This document shows positions 8,050-17,231 of a DNA stretch of 64,000 bases, in pieces. The translations under genes were made by a program, and so were the position numbers. The notes beneath the pieces are model-generated. The model was not told the origin of the DNA. It searched no databases and was given only the letters and a program-made list of their open reading frames with translations. Positions within the stretch are counted from its first letter, which is position 1. The number at the start of each line of letters is the position of its first letter. The stretch is taken from NCBI RefSeq assembly GCF_043555935.1, contig NZ_JBIGIB010000002.1:434001-498000 (forward strand), written 5' to 3'. Source of the stretch: Pelomonas baiyunensis. GTDB lineage: Bacteria > Pseudomonadota > Gammaproteobacteria > Burkholderiales > Burkholderiaceae_C.

Positions 8050-8844
8050 TCAGTCGGGGCGGCGGACGACGAGGTCACGGTAGGCATGCCAGCTGGCATG
8101 GCCCAGCCACGGGGCGATGACGACCAGGCCGACCAGGGCCGTGGCCATGCCGACCAGCGTGAGCGCCAGGATGAGGGCGGCCCAGAGGGCGAGCGGCGCC
8201 GGATGCTCCAGCACTACCTTCCAACTCGTGAACACGGCGCCCAGCACGCCCAACTTTTGCGCCGGGAGGTCCACCAGCGCAGGAATCGCCACCACGGTGG
8301 ACGCGAACACCGGTGCGGCCAGCACGGCGCCCAGCATCAGCCAGGTCTCGAAGAGGTTGGACGCGTCGTTGAGCACCACCTTGATCAGAAAGTCGCGCGG
8401 GTGGTGAATGGGGTCGGTGGCGAAGCTCGTCACGAACGCGGCCGAGCACAGCACCCAGCCGGTGCCGGCAAAGCCCAGCAGGATGCCGAAGATGATCAGC
8501 CGCCCGTCGCGCGGCCGCCAGGCCTCGCGCACGGTGCGCCAGCCGGGGCGACCACCCCGGTCACGCTCGCGGCTGAGTGCGTACAAGCCCGTGGCCAGGA
8601 TGGGCGCCACGATCAGGAAGCCCGTGAACGCGCCGGCCAACAACCAGAACCGGTCGCGCGCCAGCGCGAACAGCACGGCCCCGAACGCCGCCATGACCAG
8701 CCCGTGGGCCAGCGACGCGCCGGGCGTGTGCCACAGGTCTTGCCAGCCACGCGCCAACCAGCCCAGCGGGCGCAGGGCGGGGATGGGTCGGACTCCGAAG
8801 GCCTGCGACTCGCGCAGGGCCTGTTCGCTGTAGCGGTTGGGCAT
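8050..8844 (-). CDS. DUF2189 integral membrane protein
   Basis: 264 residues from ATG 8842-8844. After a cytosolic N-terminus (FGVRPIPALRPLGWLARGWQDL, the conserved DUF2189 entry) there are six predicted transmembrane helices and a GHASWHAYRDLV C-terminus, both hallmarks of the family. Function is unknown. Homologues are often found with cytochrome-oxidase or respiratory genes, but none is in this window. The preceding gene on the strand, mnmH, ends 80 bases upstream, and a small GC hairpin in that gap may separate them. Confidence 0.82.
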   Translation of the reverse strand: MPNRYSEQALRESQAFGVRPIPALRPLGWLARGWQDLWHTPGASLAHGLVMAAFGAVLFALARDRFWLLAGAFTGFLIVAPILATGLYALSRERDRGGRPGWRTVREAWRPRDGRLIIFGILLGFAGTGWVLCSAAFVTSFATDPIHHPRDFLIKVVLNDASNLFETWLMLGAVLAAPVFASTVVAIPALVDLPAQKLGVLGAVFTSWKVVLEHPAPLALWAALILALTLVGMATALVGLVVIAPWLGHASWHAYRDLVVRRPD

Positions 8845-8924
8845 GGCAGCGGGCAGTGTCGCTTCGCGAACCGGGCCTTGCCTTGATCCGGCGCAAGCCG
8901 GCGTGAGTCTGCGTGCGGTGCCGG

Positions 8925-9974
8925 TCAGCCCAGCAGCGTGCGCGCCACCTGGCGCAGCGTGTCGGGGGCGCCGTCGGGCACCAGCACCGGTTGCACCTGG
9001 GCCAGGGCAGGGAAGTGCCGGCGCAGCGAGCTGGCGTAGCCGGGGTCGTAGTGCTCGCGCATCAGGTTGGCGAACACGCCGGGCCAGTCGCCTGCGCGGG
9101 CCTGGGCTTGCCAGGCCTCCACCCGGGCATGCCCGCGCAGCGGCACCAGGCTTTGCAGCAGCGCGCAAAAGCCGTCCACGTCGGCGGCGAAGTGGGCGTA
9201 GTCCTGCAGCAGCAATTCCACGCGGCCCGGCTCGGGCATGTCCAGCCACATCGGCTCGCCTTGGCCGTGCATGGCGGCCAGCAGCGGGGCCGGCAGGGTG
9301 ATGCGGCCGATCTTGCGGCTCTCGCTTTCCACGAACACGGGGCGGCTCGGGTCCAGCCCGCGCAACGTCGTCCACAGGGCGGAATCGAACAGCTTTTGCG
9401 AGGGCTGCGGGCGTTGCGGCAGGCTGCCCAGCACCGAGCCGCGGTGTGCAGCCAGGGCTTCCAGGTCCAGCACCTGGGCACCCTCAGCAGCCAGCGCGTG
9501 CAGCAGGCGGGTCTTGCCGCAGCCGGTCAGGCCGCACAGCACGCGGTAGCGGAAGCGGGCGGGCAGCAGGTCCAGGTCGCCGCGCACCTGCTCGCGGTAG
9601 GCCTTGTAGCCGCCCACCAGCTGGCGCGAGCGAAACCCGATTTGCCCCAGAAACCAGTGCAGCGACAGCGACCGCTGCCCCCCGCGCCAGCAGTACACCA
9701 GCGGACGCCAGGTTTTGGGCCGGCCGCCGGTGCGCTCGTCCAGCAGGCGGGCCACGTTGCGGGCCACCAGGGTGGCGCCCAAGCGGCGGGCCTCCAGCGG
9801 GTCTTGCTTGTACAGGGTGCCGACGATGCGGCGCTCCTCGTCGTCCAGCACCGGCCAGTTCTCGGCGCCGGGCAGGTGGTCTTGCGCGAACTCGCCCGGC
9901 GAGCGCACGTCGAGGATGGCGTCGAACCGGTCGAGTTCGGCCAGCGCGTCGCCGATGGAGATGGTGTAGCTCAC
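8925..9974 (-). CDS. mnmH: tRNA 2-selenouridine/geranyl-2-thiouridine synthase
   Basis: 349 residues. An N-terminal rhodanese domain carries the catalytic Cys95 (VYCWRGGQRS), and a P-loop GLTGCGKT at 148-155 begins the second domain. This architecture is specific to MnmH/SelU, which converts 2-thiouridine at wobble position 34 of Lys, Glu and Gln tRNAs to geranylthiouridine and, with selenophosphate, to selenouridine. No selD is in the window, so selenium supply cannot be judged. The gene overlaps glnD by four bases (9971-9974) and depends on that operon. Confidence 0.92.
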   Translation of the reverse strand: MSYTISIGDALAELDRFDAILDVRSPGEFAQDHLPGAENWPVLDDEERRIVGTLYKQDPLEARRLGATLVARNVARLLDERTGGRPKTWRPLVYCWRGGQRSLSLHWFLGQIGFRSRQLVGGYKAYREQVRGDLDLLPARFRYRVLCGLTGCGKTRLLHALAAEGAQVLDLEALAAHRGSVLGSLPQRPQPSQKLFDSALWTTLRGLDPSRPVFVESESRKIGRITLPAPLLAAMHGQGEPMWLDMPEPGRVELLLQDYAHFAADVDGFCALLQSLVPLRGHARVEAWQAQARAGDWPGVFANLMREHYDPGYASSLRRHFPALAQVQPVLVPDGAPDTLRQVARTLLG

Positions 9975-12559
9975 GAGGGCAGCGACACCGCGTCCAGCAG
10001 TTCGCTCTCGATTTGCAACTGCGCCTTGTTCTGCTGCAGCGCGGGGCCGTCCAGCAAGAAGGTGTCTTCCACGCGCTCGCCCAGCGTGGACACCTTGGCC
10101 AGTTGCAGGTTGATGCCGTGGCGGGCCAGCACACGGGCAATGGCGTACAGCAGGCCGGCGCGGTCGCTGGTGGAGATGGTGAGCAGCCAGGCGGTGGCGC
10201 GCTCGTCCGGCCGCAGCGAGATGCGCGGCGTGTACGGAAAGCTCTTGACCCGGCGCGACAGCCGCCCGCGGCGCGGCTCGGGCAGCGGGCCACCGGCCTG
10301 CAGCACCGAGCTGAGCTTTTGCTCGACCATGGGCACGAGGTCGCGGTGGTGCACGTCGGCCTCGGGGCGGATCACCTGGAAGGTGTCCAGCGCATAGCCG
10401 TTTTGTGTGGTGTGCACCTTGGCATCCAGGATGCTGAAGCCGGCGGTGTCGAAGTAGCCGCAGATGCGGGCGAACAGGTCGGGCTGGTCGGGCGAGTACA
10501 CCAGCACCTGCAGGCCTTCGCCGATGGGCGAGGGGCGGGCGCGTACCACCGGCACCTGCGTGTCCACATGCCGCCAGAGCGAGCGGGCGTGCCAGGCCAG
10601 TTCAGCGCCGTCATGCCGCGCAAAGTAGCTGACGGCCAGCCGCTTCCACAGCGGCTCTTCGGTGCCGGGCAGCTGGGCGTGCAGGGCCAGGTCTTGCCGG
10701 GCCTCGGCCTTGCGGGCCTCGATCTCGGCGTCCAGGTTGATCTTGGCGCCGCCCAGGGCCCGCAGCGTGATGCGGTACAGGTCTTCCAGCAGCTTGCCCT
10801 TCCAGGCGTTCCAGACCTTGGGGCTGGTGCCGCGGATGTCGGCCACCGTCAGCAGGTACAGCGCGGTCAGGTGCCGCACATCGCCCACCTTGGCCGCGAA
10901 GGCGGCAATGACGTCGGGGTCCGACAGGTCTTCCTTCTGCGCCACGCGGGACATGGTCAGGTGGTGCTCCACCAGGAACACGCACATCGACGTGGCTTGC
11001 GCGCTCAGGCCATGCGCGCGGCAGAAGCGCTTGACCTCGACAGCGCCCAGCTCGGAGTGGTCGCCCCCACGGCCCTTGGCCACATCGTGGAATAGGGCGG
11101 CGATGTAGAGCTGCTCGGGTGCGTCGAACTGGGCGGCCAGTTGCGAGCAGAAGGGGTATTCGTGCGCGTGCTCCGGAATGAAGAAGCGCCGCACGTTGCG
11201 CAGCACCATCAGGATGTGCTGGTCCACGGTGTAGACGTGGAACAGGTCGTGCTGCATCTGCCCCACGATGGCGCGGAACACCCACAGGTAGCGGCCCAGC
11301 ACCGAGGTCTGGTTCATCAACCGGAAGGCATGCGTTTGCCCTTCCGGCTGGCGCAGCATGGCCATGAAGGTGGCGCGGTTGATCGGGTCGCGCCGCCAGG
11401 CCGCGTCCATCAGGCCACGGGCGTTGTACAGCGCCCGCAGCGTGCGGGCTGACAGCCCCTTGATGCCCGGCGTTTGCTGGTAGACGAGGAAGGTGCGCAG
11501 GATGGCGTGCGGGTCACGCTGGTAGAGGTCATCGCTCGCCACTTCCAGCATGCGGCCGCGGTCTAGGAAGTCAGCGTGGCCGTCGATGGGGCGCAATCCG
11601 CCTTGCTGCAGGCCGTTGATCTGTTCTTCCAGGTTCAGCAGCAGGATCTGGTGCAACTGCGTGACGGCCTTGGCCGCCCAGTAGTAGCGCCGCATCAGCA
11701 CTTCCGAGGCCCGCTGCGCGCCGGTGCCCTCGAAGCCGAAGCTCTGGGCCACGGCGGTTTGGAGGTCGAACACCAGCCGGTCTTCACGCCGCCCGGCCAC
11801 GGCATGCAGCCGCGCGCGAATCAGCTTGAGTTGGCCTTCGTTGCGCTGCAACTGCCGGCTCTCGAACGGCGTGATCAGGCCGCGGGCGCTGAGCGCCTTC
11901 CAGGTCTTGCCCAGGCCGGCCGCACGGGCCAGCCACATCAGCATTTGCAAGTCGCGCAGACCGCCCGGGCTTTCCTTGCAGTTGGGCTCCAGCGCGTAGG
12001 GCGTGTCGTCGAACTTGGTGTGGCGCTGCACCGATTCCAACGTCTTGGCGCGGAAGAAGGCATGCACGTCCATGGCCTGCATGAAGCGCCGGGTCAGGGC
12101 CTTGAACAGCTTGCTGTCACCGGCCAGCGCCCGTGCTTCGAGCAGGGCGGTCTGGATGGTGACGTCGGCCTGCGACTCGCTCAGGCACTCGTCCAGCGTG
12201 CGCACCGATGAGCCGATTTCCAGCCCGATGTCCCAGCACGCGGTGATGAAGCTCTCGATGGCTTGCTTGACGGGCCCCGGCACATGGGCCTCGGTGCCGT
12301 TGGGCAGCAGCACGAGCACGTCCACGTCGGAGTGCGGGAACAGTTCGCCGCGGCCATAGCCGCCGACGGCGGCCAAGGTGCTGCCACCGGGCATGCCGGC
12401 GGCGTCCCACAAGCCGCGCAGCGTGTCGTCCACATGCCGGGCCAGGCAGCGCAGCAAGGTTTGCGCGCTGGCCTGCGTGGGCCTGGCGGCCAGAAAACCT
12501 TCGATCAAGGCCTGCTTGCCGGCCTTGAACTGCTGACGGCGCTCGGCGATGGTGGTCAC
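9971..12559 (-). CDS. glnD: bifunctional uridylyltransferase/uridylyl-removing enzyme GlnD
   Basis: 862 residues, normal for GlnD. Nucleotidyltransferase domain with GGYGRGELFPHSDVD (66-80) carrying the two metal-binding aspartates. A PII-uridylyl-transferase middle part follows, then an HD phosphohydrolase domain with LFHDVAKGRGGDHSELGA that removes UMP, and two C-terminal ACT domains (about 675-860) that sense glutamine. The enzyme controls nitrogen assimilation by modifying PII proteins GlnB/GlnK. Map lies 16 bases upstream on the same strand, a common arrangement in Burkholderiales, and mnmH follows with a four-base overlap. Confidence 0.97.
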   Translation of the reverse strand: MTTIAERRQQFKAGKQALIEGFLAARPTQASAQTLLRCLARHVDDTLRGLWDAAGMPGGSTLAAVGGYGRGELFPHSDVDVLVLLPNGTEAHVPGPVKQAIESFITACWDIGLEIGSSVRTLDECLSESQADVTIQTALLEARALAGDSKLFKALTRRFMQAMDVHAFFRAKTLESVQRHTKFDDTPYALEPNCKESPGGLRDLQMLMWLARAAGLGKTWKALSARGLITPFESRQLQRNEGQLKLIRARLHAVAGRREDRLVFDLQTAVAQSFGFEGTGAQRASEVLMRRYYWAAKAVTQLHQILLLNLEEQINGLQQGGLRPIDGHADFLDRGRMLEVASDDLYQRDPHAILRTFLVYQQTPGIKGLSARTLRALYNARGLMDAAWRRDPINRATFMAMLRQPEGQTHAFRLMNQTSVLGRYLWVFRAIVGQMQHDLFHVYTVDQHILMVLRNVRRFFIPEHAHEYPFCSQLAAQFDAPEQLYIAALFHDVAKGRGGDHSELGAVEVKRFCRAHGLSAQATSMCVFLVEHHLTMSRVAQKEDLSDPDVIAAFAAKVGDVRHLTALYLLTVADIRGTSPKVWNAWKGKLLEDLYRITLRALGGAKINLDAEIEARKAEARQDLALHAQLPGTEEPLWKRLAVSYFARHDGAELAWHARSLWRHVDTQVPVVRARPSPIGEGLQVLVYSPDQPDLFARICGYFDTAGFSILDAKVHTTQNGYALDTFQVIRPEADVHHRDLVPMVEQKLSSVLQAGGPLPEPRRGRLSRRVKSFPYTPRISLRPDERATAWLLTISTSDRAGLLYAIARVLARHGINLQLAKVSTLGERVEDTFLLDGPALQQNKAQLQIESELLDAVSLPS

Positions 12560-12575
12560 GGCGGTCCGGCGGCGT

Positions 12576-13394
12576 TCAGGCGGCGGTGACGCCTGCCGTG
12601 ATGAAGGCGGGCGGCGGCGGGCTGCCGGCCGACACCGTGAGCACCTCGTAGCCGGTGTCCGTCACGGCGATGGTGTGCTCCCACTGGGCAGACAGCGACC
12701 GGTCCTTGGTGACGATGGTCCAGCCGTCGCCGAGTTCCTTGATCTCGCGCCGACCGGCGTTGATCATGGGCTCGATGGTGAACACCATGCCGGGCACCAG
12801 TTCGTCCAGCGTGCCGGGGCGGCCGTAGTGCAGCACCTGCGGCTCTTCATGGAACACCTGGCCGATGCCGTGGCCGCAGAACTCGCGCACGATGGAGAAG
12901 CCGGCGTTCTCAGCAAAGGTCTGGATGGCGTGGCCGATGTCGCCCAGGCGCGCGCCGGGTTTCACCTTGGCGATGCCCTTCCACATGGCTTCGTAGGTGA
13001 AGCTGCACAGGCGCTTGGCGGCGATGGAGCCGTCGCCGACGACGAACATGCGGCTGGTGTCGCCGTGCCAGCCGTCTTTGATGACGGTGACGTCGATGTT
13101 GACGATGTCGCCGGCCTTCAGCGCCTTGTCGTTCGGGATGCCATGGCAGACCTGGTTGTTGACCGAGGTGCAGATCGACTTCGGGTACGGGATGTAGCCC
13201 GGCGGGCAGTAGTTCAGCGGCGCGGGAATGGCCTGCTGCACGTGCACGATGTGGTCGTGCGCCAGGCGGTCGAGTTCGTTGGTGGTGACGCCCGGCTTCA
13301 CGTGGGCCGTGAGCATGTCCAGGACTTCGGACGCCAGGCGTCCGGCGATGCGCATGCCGTCGATGTCGGCTGCGGTCTTGATCGTGATGGGCAT
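12576..13394 (-). CDS. map: type I methionine aminopeptidase
   Basis: 272 residues. The five metal ligands are Asp101, Asp112, His175, Glu208 and Glu239, and His84 is the catalytic histidine, all in family context (CHGIPNDK, NIDVTVIKDG, CGHGIG, FTIEPMI). No N-terminal extension, so type Ia. The enzyme removes the initiator Met from nascent cytosolic proteins and is essential. It precedes glnD, and uppP ends 12 bases upstream of its start. The usual rpsB-tsf neighbours of map are not here. Confidence 0.97.
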   Translation of the reverse strand: MPITIKTAADIDGMRIAGRLASEVLDMLTAHVKPGVTTNELDRLAHDHIVHVQQAIPAPLNYCPPGYIPYPKSICTSVNNQVCHGIPNDKALKAGDIVNIDVTVIKDGWHGDTSRMFVVGDGSIAAKRLCSFTYEAMWKGIAKVKPGARLGDIGHAIQTFAENAGFSIVREFCGHGIGQVFHEEPQVLHYGRPGTLDELVPGMVFTIEPMINAGRREIKELGDGWTIVTKDRSLSAQWEHTIAVTDTGYEVLTVSAGSPPPPAFITAGVTAA

Positions 13395-13406
13395 GCCCGA
13401 ATTATC

Positions 13407-14231
13407 TCAGTCGGCCCACACCACCGTGCCCGTGGCCCAGGTGGCCAGCACGACCAGGCCGAAGGCGATGCGGTACCAAGCGAAGGGCACGAAGGTGTGG
13501 CTGGACACGTAGCGCAGCAGCCAGCGCACGCAGGCCCAGGCAGCCAGGAAGCTGACGACGAAACCGACCGCAAACATCGGGAAGTCAGCCATCGACAGCG
13601 CATGGCGCTCTTTCCACAAACTGTACCCGCCGGCGGAGATCAGCGTCGGGATGGCGAGGAAGAAGGAAAAGTCGGTGGCGGCCTTGCGGGACAGGCCCAG
13701 CAGCATGCCGCCGATGATGGTGGCGCCGGAGCGACTGGTGCCCGGAATCATGCCCAGGCATTGCACGAGGCCCACCTTGAGCGCGTCCAGGGGTGTCATG
13801 TCATCCACCGACTGCACGCGGGCCACGGGCTGGGCGCCTTTTTCGACCCACAAAATGATGAGCGCGCCAACGATGAAGGCGCCCGCCACCACCGGAGCGT
13901 TGAAGAGGTGGGCCTTGATCGCTTTGTAGACCGTCAAGCCCACCACGCCGGCCGGAATGAAGCCGATGGCGATGTTGGCCACGAAGCGGCGCTGGGCGGG
14001 GCTGCTGGCAAGGCCGCTGAGTGCCTCGCGGATGCGGGCCCAGTAGACGATGAACACCGCCAGGATGGCGCCGCTTTGGATGGCGATGTCGAAGACCTTG
14101 CTCTTGGCGTCGGTCATGCCCAGCAGACTGCCGGTCAGGATGAGGTGGCCAGTGGAGGAGATCGGCAGGAACTCTGTCAGCCCCTCGACGATGCCCATGA
14201 CGGCGGCTTTGATCAGCAGGATGGCATCCAC
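13407..14231 (-). CDS. uppP: undecaprenyl-diphosphatase UppP (BacA)
   Basis: 274 residues when started at GTG 14229-14231, giving a short start MDAILLIKAA like other UppP proteins. An upstream TTG at 14258 would add nine residues with no matching family sequence. Motifs: EGLTEFLPISSTGH (16-29) with the two catalytic glutamates Glu16 and Glu20, and PGTSRSG later in the chain. About eight membrane helices. It recycles undecaprenyl pyrophosphate to the lipid carrier used in peptidoglycan and O-antigen synthesis, and confers bacitracin tolerance. Confidence 0.95.
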   Translation of the reverse strand: MDAILLIKAAVMGIVEGLTEFLPISSTGHLILTGSLLGMTDAKSKVFDIAIQSGAILAVFIVYWARIREALSGLASSPAQRRFVANIAIGFIPAGVVGLTVYKAIKAHLFNAPVVAGAFIVGALIILWVEKGAQPVARVQSVDDMTPLDALKVGLVQCLGMIPGTSRSGATIIGGMLLGLSRKAATDFSFFLAIPTLISAGGYSLWKERHALSMADFPMFAVGFVVSFLAAWACVRWLLRYVSSHTFVPFAWYRIAFGLVVLATWATGTVVWAD

Positions 14232-14321
14232 GTAACGGCTCTCCAGGGCGGCGAACAAAGCCGCGCAGTGTAGCCACGCCCTGTGACCGCACCTTGCCGC
14301 GAACTGGCCGCCGCCGCTACA

Positions 14322-14343
14322 TTACTGACTGATCGGTCATTAA
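14322..14343. promoter_or_regulatory. TetR-type operator (imperfect palindrome)
   Basis: TTACTGACTGA and TCGGTCATTAA form half-sites matching at 9 of 11 positions around a GA|TC centre, in the gap between uppP and the divergent TetR gene. Size and TGAC...GTCA core resemble AcrR/TetR-family operators. It ends 14 bases before the proposed TTG start, so autorepression is likely. Confidence 0.6.
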
Positions 14344-14357
14344 CGCAAAGCCCGCTT

Positions 14358-14999
14358 TTGTCAGCCCCTTCGCCCCGCCAACGCCGCAAGGACGCGCGCC
14401 CCCAGGAATTGCTGGACGCGGCGCTGGCGCTGTTCGTGGAAAAAGGCTTTGCGGCCACGCGCAGCGAAGAAATTGCGGCGCGGGCCGGGGTGGCCAAGGG
14501 CACGCTGTACCGCTACTACCCCAGCAAGGACGAGCTCTTCAAGGCCATGGTGCGCGACAACCTGTCGGTGCACATCGCCGAGTCGGCCGCGCAGGCGGCG
14601 CAGTACGAGGGCCCGATTGCGAACCTGCTGGCGCAGATGATGCAAGCCTGGTGGGCCAAAGTGGGCCACGGCAACGCCGGCGGGGTCTGCAAGATCATGA
14701 TGGTGGAGGCCCGCCACTTCCCGGAGCTCGCCCGTTTTTATGTGGACGAGGTCATCACGCCGTCCAAGGCGCTGATCGGCGGGCTGGTGCAGCGGGGCAT
14801 TGCCCGGGGCGAATTCCGGCCCGTGCCGGTGGAGCCCACGGTGCACATGCTGATCGCGCCCATGCTGCACATGCTGCTGCACGAGCACTCGTTTGGCGCC
14901 CATGACAGCTGCCACGAGGCCATGAGCGCCGAGGACTTGCTGGACGCCCAGATGGCGCTGTTGCTGCACGGCCTGCTGGCGCAGCCGCCGCGCACCTAG
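14358..14999 (+). CDS. TetR/AcrR family transcriptional regulator
   Basis: 213 residues from TTG 14358 (start SAPSPRQRRKDARPQ). An upstream GTG at 14283 would put the operator palindrome inside the coding region and add an unlikely N-terminus. The N-terminal helix-turn-helix is typical (ELLDAALALFVEKGF, RSEEIAARAGVAKGTLYRYYPSK), and the C-terminal half (HMLIAPMLHMLLHEHSFG) is a ligand/dimer domain. It is followed on the same strand by the Pcm-like gene and tolC, so it probably controls an efflux-related operon and itself. The ligand is unknown. Confidence 0.88.
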   Translation: MSAPSPRQRRKDARPQELLDAALALFVEKGFAATRSEEIAARAGVAKGTLYRYYPSKDELFKAMVRDNLSVHIAESAAQAAQYEGPIANLLAQMMQAWWAKVGHGNAGGVCKIMMVEARHFPELARFYVDEVITPSKALIGGLVQRGIARGEFRPVPVEPTVHMLIAPMLHMLLHEHSFGAHDSCHEAMSAEDLLDAQMALLLHGLLAQPPRT

Positions 15000-15041
15000 A
15001 ATTTTGCTTTTCTTGCCGTACCGCGCCCTTCGGAGAACCAG

Positions 15042-15695
15042 ATGAACGTCGAACAAGCCCGCTTCAACATGATCGAGCAGCAAATCCGCCCCTGGGATGT
15101 GCTCGACACCCGGGTGTTGGACCTGTTGCGCGTGGTGCGCCGTGAAGACTTCGTGCCCGAGGTGCACAAGGCCCAGGCCTTTGTCGATGTGGAGCTGCCG
15201 CTGACGGCCACCCGCCGCATGCTGGCGCCCAAGGTGGAAGCGCGGCTGCTGCAAGAACTTAAGCTCCAAGGCCAGGACAAGGTGCTGGAGATCGGCGCCG
15301 CCACGGGTCACCTGACCGCGCTGATGAGCCGCTTCGCCCAACGCGTGGTGGCCGTGGAGGCCGACGAAACCCTGGCCACGCAGGCGCGGGCCAACCTCAA
15401 GCGTGCCGGTGTGCTCAACGCCACCGTCCTGACGCAAACCGGCGCCGAAGGCGTGGCGGCCGAGGCCCCGTTCGATGCCATCCTGCTCGCCGGTTCGGTC
15501 GCTTCGGTGCCGCAAGGCCTGTTGCAGCAACTCAAGGTGGGCGGCCGCCTGGCGGCCATCGTCGGCGGCGAGCCGGTGATGCGCGCCGTGATGATCACCC
15601 GCGTGTCGGAAGGCGACTTCCGCACGGTGGAGATGTTCGACACCGTGGCCGGGCGCCTGCCGGGCTTTGCCGAAGCGCCGGCCTTCAGCTTCTGA
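15042..15695 (+). CDS. protein-L-isoaspartate O-methyltransferase-like protein
   Basis: 217 residues. The N-terminal helix NMIEQQIRPWDV and VRREDFVPEVHKAQAFVDVELPL match the Pcm family. SAM-binding motif I is VLEIGAATGH (81-90), slightly different from the canonical GTGSGYQ. The family methylates abnormal isoaspartyl residues to start protein repair. Members of this subgroup that precede tolC often deviate at the active site, so repair activity is not certain. An AGAACCAG sequence lies just upstream of the ATG. It is co-directional with the TetR gene and tolC. Confidence 0.85.
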   Translation: MNVEQARFNMIEQQIRPWDVLDTRVLDLLRVVRREDFVPEVHKAQAFVDVELPLTATRRMLAPKVEARLLQELKLQGQDKVLEIGAATGHLTALMSRFAQRVVAVEADETLATQARANLKRAGVLNATVLTQTGAEGVAAEAPFDAILLAGSVASVPQGLLQQLKVGGRLAAIVGGEPVMRAVMITRVSEGDFRTVEMFDTVAGRLPGFAEAPAFSF

Positions 15696-15826
15696 TCGCG
15701 TGGTGCAAGCCGGGCTCCAGCGCTCCTCGCCTGCGGCGGGTTGCAGCCCGTCGTCGGTTTTCGACCGTTGCCGCCCCCAGTGGCGCAGGTCGTCGCATGG
15801 CTTCAGTCACCGCCGGGCTTTGAGCC

Positions 15827-15832
15827 TATAAA
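15827..15832 (+). promoter_or_regulatory. candidate -10 of the tolC promoter
   Basis: TATAAA in the 177-base gap between the Pcm-like gene and tolC, 40 bases before the ATG. GCCGGG and CCCGGC bracket it as a six-base inverted repeat, which may be an operator. No good -35 is seen. The rest of the gap holds no ORF. Confidence 0.35.
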
Positions 15833-15872
15833 CCCGGCCGCGTCTCACTCATTGCCTCAGCCAAGGATTCCC

Positions 15873-17219
15873 ATGCCCTTTGTCACTGCCTCCCGCCTGA
15901 CCCTGCAACCGTTGGCCCTGGCGGCCGGACTTTTGCTGGCCGGTGCGGCCCAGGCGCAGAGCCTGCAAGAGCTGTACGACGCGGCACGGGGTTACGACGC
16001 CTCGTACCTGGCCACCCGCGCCACGGCCGAGGCCGCGTCGGCCCGTGCCGCCCAGGCTGAGGCCCTGCTGCGCCCCACGCTGGGTCTGCAGGCGGCTGGC
16101 ACGCATGCGCGGGTGGACCCACCGTCGGGCAACTCGGTCAGCAGCACCACCGTCACTGCGGGCCTGCAGGGCAAGTACTCGGTCTACAACGCGGCCAACC
16201 CGCCCACCATCGACAAGGCACGGCGTGCCCAAGCCGTGGCGCAAGCGGACCTGGAAGCCGCCGAGCAAGACCTGATGGTGCGCCTGGCCACGGCGTACTT
16301 CGATGTGCTGGCCGCGAAAGACGCACTCTCCACCACGCAAGCCAACAAGAAAGCGATTGCCGAGCAGCTCGCATCGGCCAAGCGCAACTTTGAGGTGGGC
16401 ACCGCCACCATCACCGACACGCGTGAAGCGCAAGCCAAGTACGACCTGGCCGTGGCGCAGGAGCTGGCCGCGGACAACGACTTGCGGGTCAAGCGCGTGA
16501 CGCTGGACCAGTTCGTGGGCCGTGTGGGGGTGGAGCCCAAGGGCCTGGCGCAGCCCGTGGCGCTGCCGGCACTGCCGAGCGACAACGTGGACACCTGGGT
16601 CGCCACCGGCGACGACCAACATCCCGCCATCCGCAAAGCCCGCCTCGGCTTGGAGGTGGCGCAGCTGGACACGCAAATCGCCCGTGCCGGCGAGCGGCCC
16701 ACGCTGGACGCCAGCGCCACACTCGGCGGCCAGAACCTGCACAACAGCCTGAACGGTGCCGCTGCCACCGCTTCCGGCGTGGGCACCACGAAAAACGCCA
16801 GCATTGGCCTGACGCTGACGTACCCGCTCTACACCGGCGGCCTGACGCAAAACCGCATCAAGGAAACCCTGGTGCTGGAAGACAAGGCCCGCAACGACCT
16901 GGACTTCGCTCGCCGCAGCGTGTCCGAGGCCACGCGCCGTGCGTTCTTCGGCGTGCAGTCGCTCAAGGCCCAGGTGGCCGCGTACGAGGCAGCCGAGTCG
17001 TCCACCAAGCTGGCGCTGGAGGCCACGCAGCTGGGCTACAAGGTGGGTGTGCGCGTGAATCTGGATGTGCTCAATGCCCAGACGCAGCTGTTCTCCACGC
17101 AGCGCGATCTGGCCAAGGCCCGTTACGACGTGGTCGTCAACGGCCTCAAGCTGCGTCAGGCCTCGGGCCAACTGCGCCCGGAAGACCTCAGCGCCGTGAA
17201 CTCCCTGCTGGTGCGCTGA
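15873..17219 (+). CDS. tolC: TolC family outer-membrane efflux channel
   Basis: 448 residues from ATG 15873. Signal peptide ends AQA|QS after residue 28. The mature chain has the internal duplication of TolC proteins: two long helical hairpins rich in Ala, Gln and Lys (AAEQDLMVRLATAYFDVLAAKDAL; RRSVSEATRRAFFGVQ) and two pairs of beta segments, with LTYPLYTGG before the second barrel strand. It forms the trimeric outer-membrane duct for RND/ABC efflux or type I secretion; the inner-membrane partners are not in the window. The terminator at 17244-17267 follows. Confidence 0.95.
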   Translation: MPFVTASRLTLQPLALAAGLLLAGAAQAQSLQELYDAARGYDASYLATRATAEAASARAAQAEALLRPTLGLQAAGTHARVDPPSGNSVSSTTVTAGLQGKYSVYNAANPPTIDKARRAQAVAQADLEAAEQDLMVRLATAYFDVLAAKDALSTTQANKKAIAEQLASAKRNFEVGTATITDTREAQAKYDLAVAQELAADNDLRVKRVTLDQFVGRVGVEPKGLAQPVALPALPSDNVDTWVATGDDQHPAIRKARLGLEVAQLDTQIARAGERPTLDASATLGGQNLHNSLNGAAATASGVGTTKNASIGLTLTYPLYTGGLTQNRIKETLVLEDKARNDLDFARRSVSEATRRAFFGVQSLKAQVAAYEAAESSTKLALEATQLGYKVGVRVNLDVLNAQTQLFSTQRDLAKARYDVVVNGLKLRQASGQLRPEDLSAVNSLLVR

Positions 17220-17231
17220 CCGCCGCGCGCC

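Noticed and set aside
14232..14258. TTG start of uppP at 14258
   Set aside because: Adds nine residues absent from UppP proteins; GTG 14231 fits family length and sequence.
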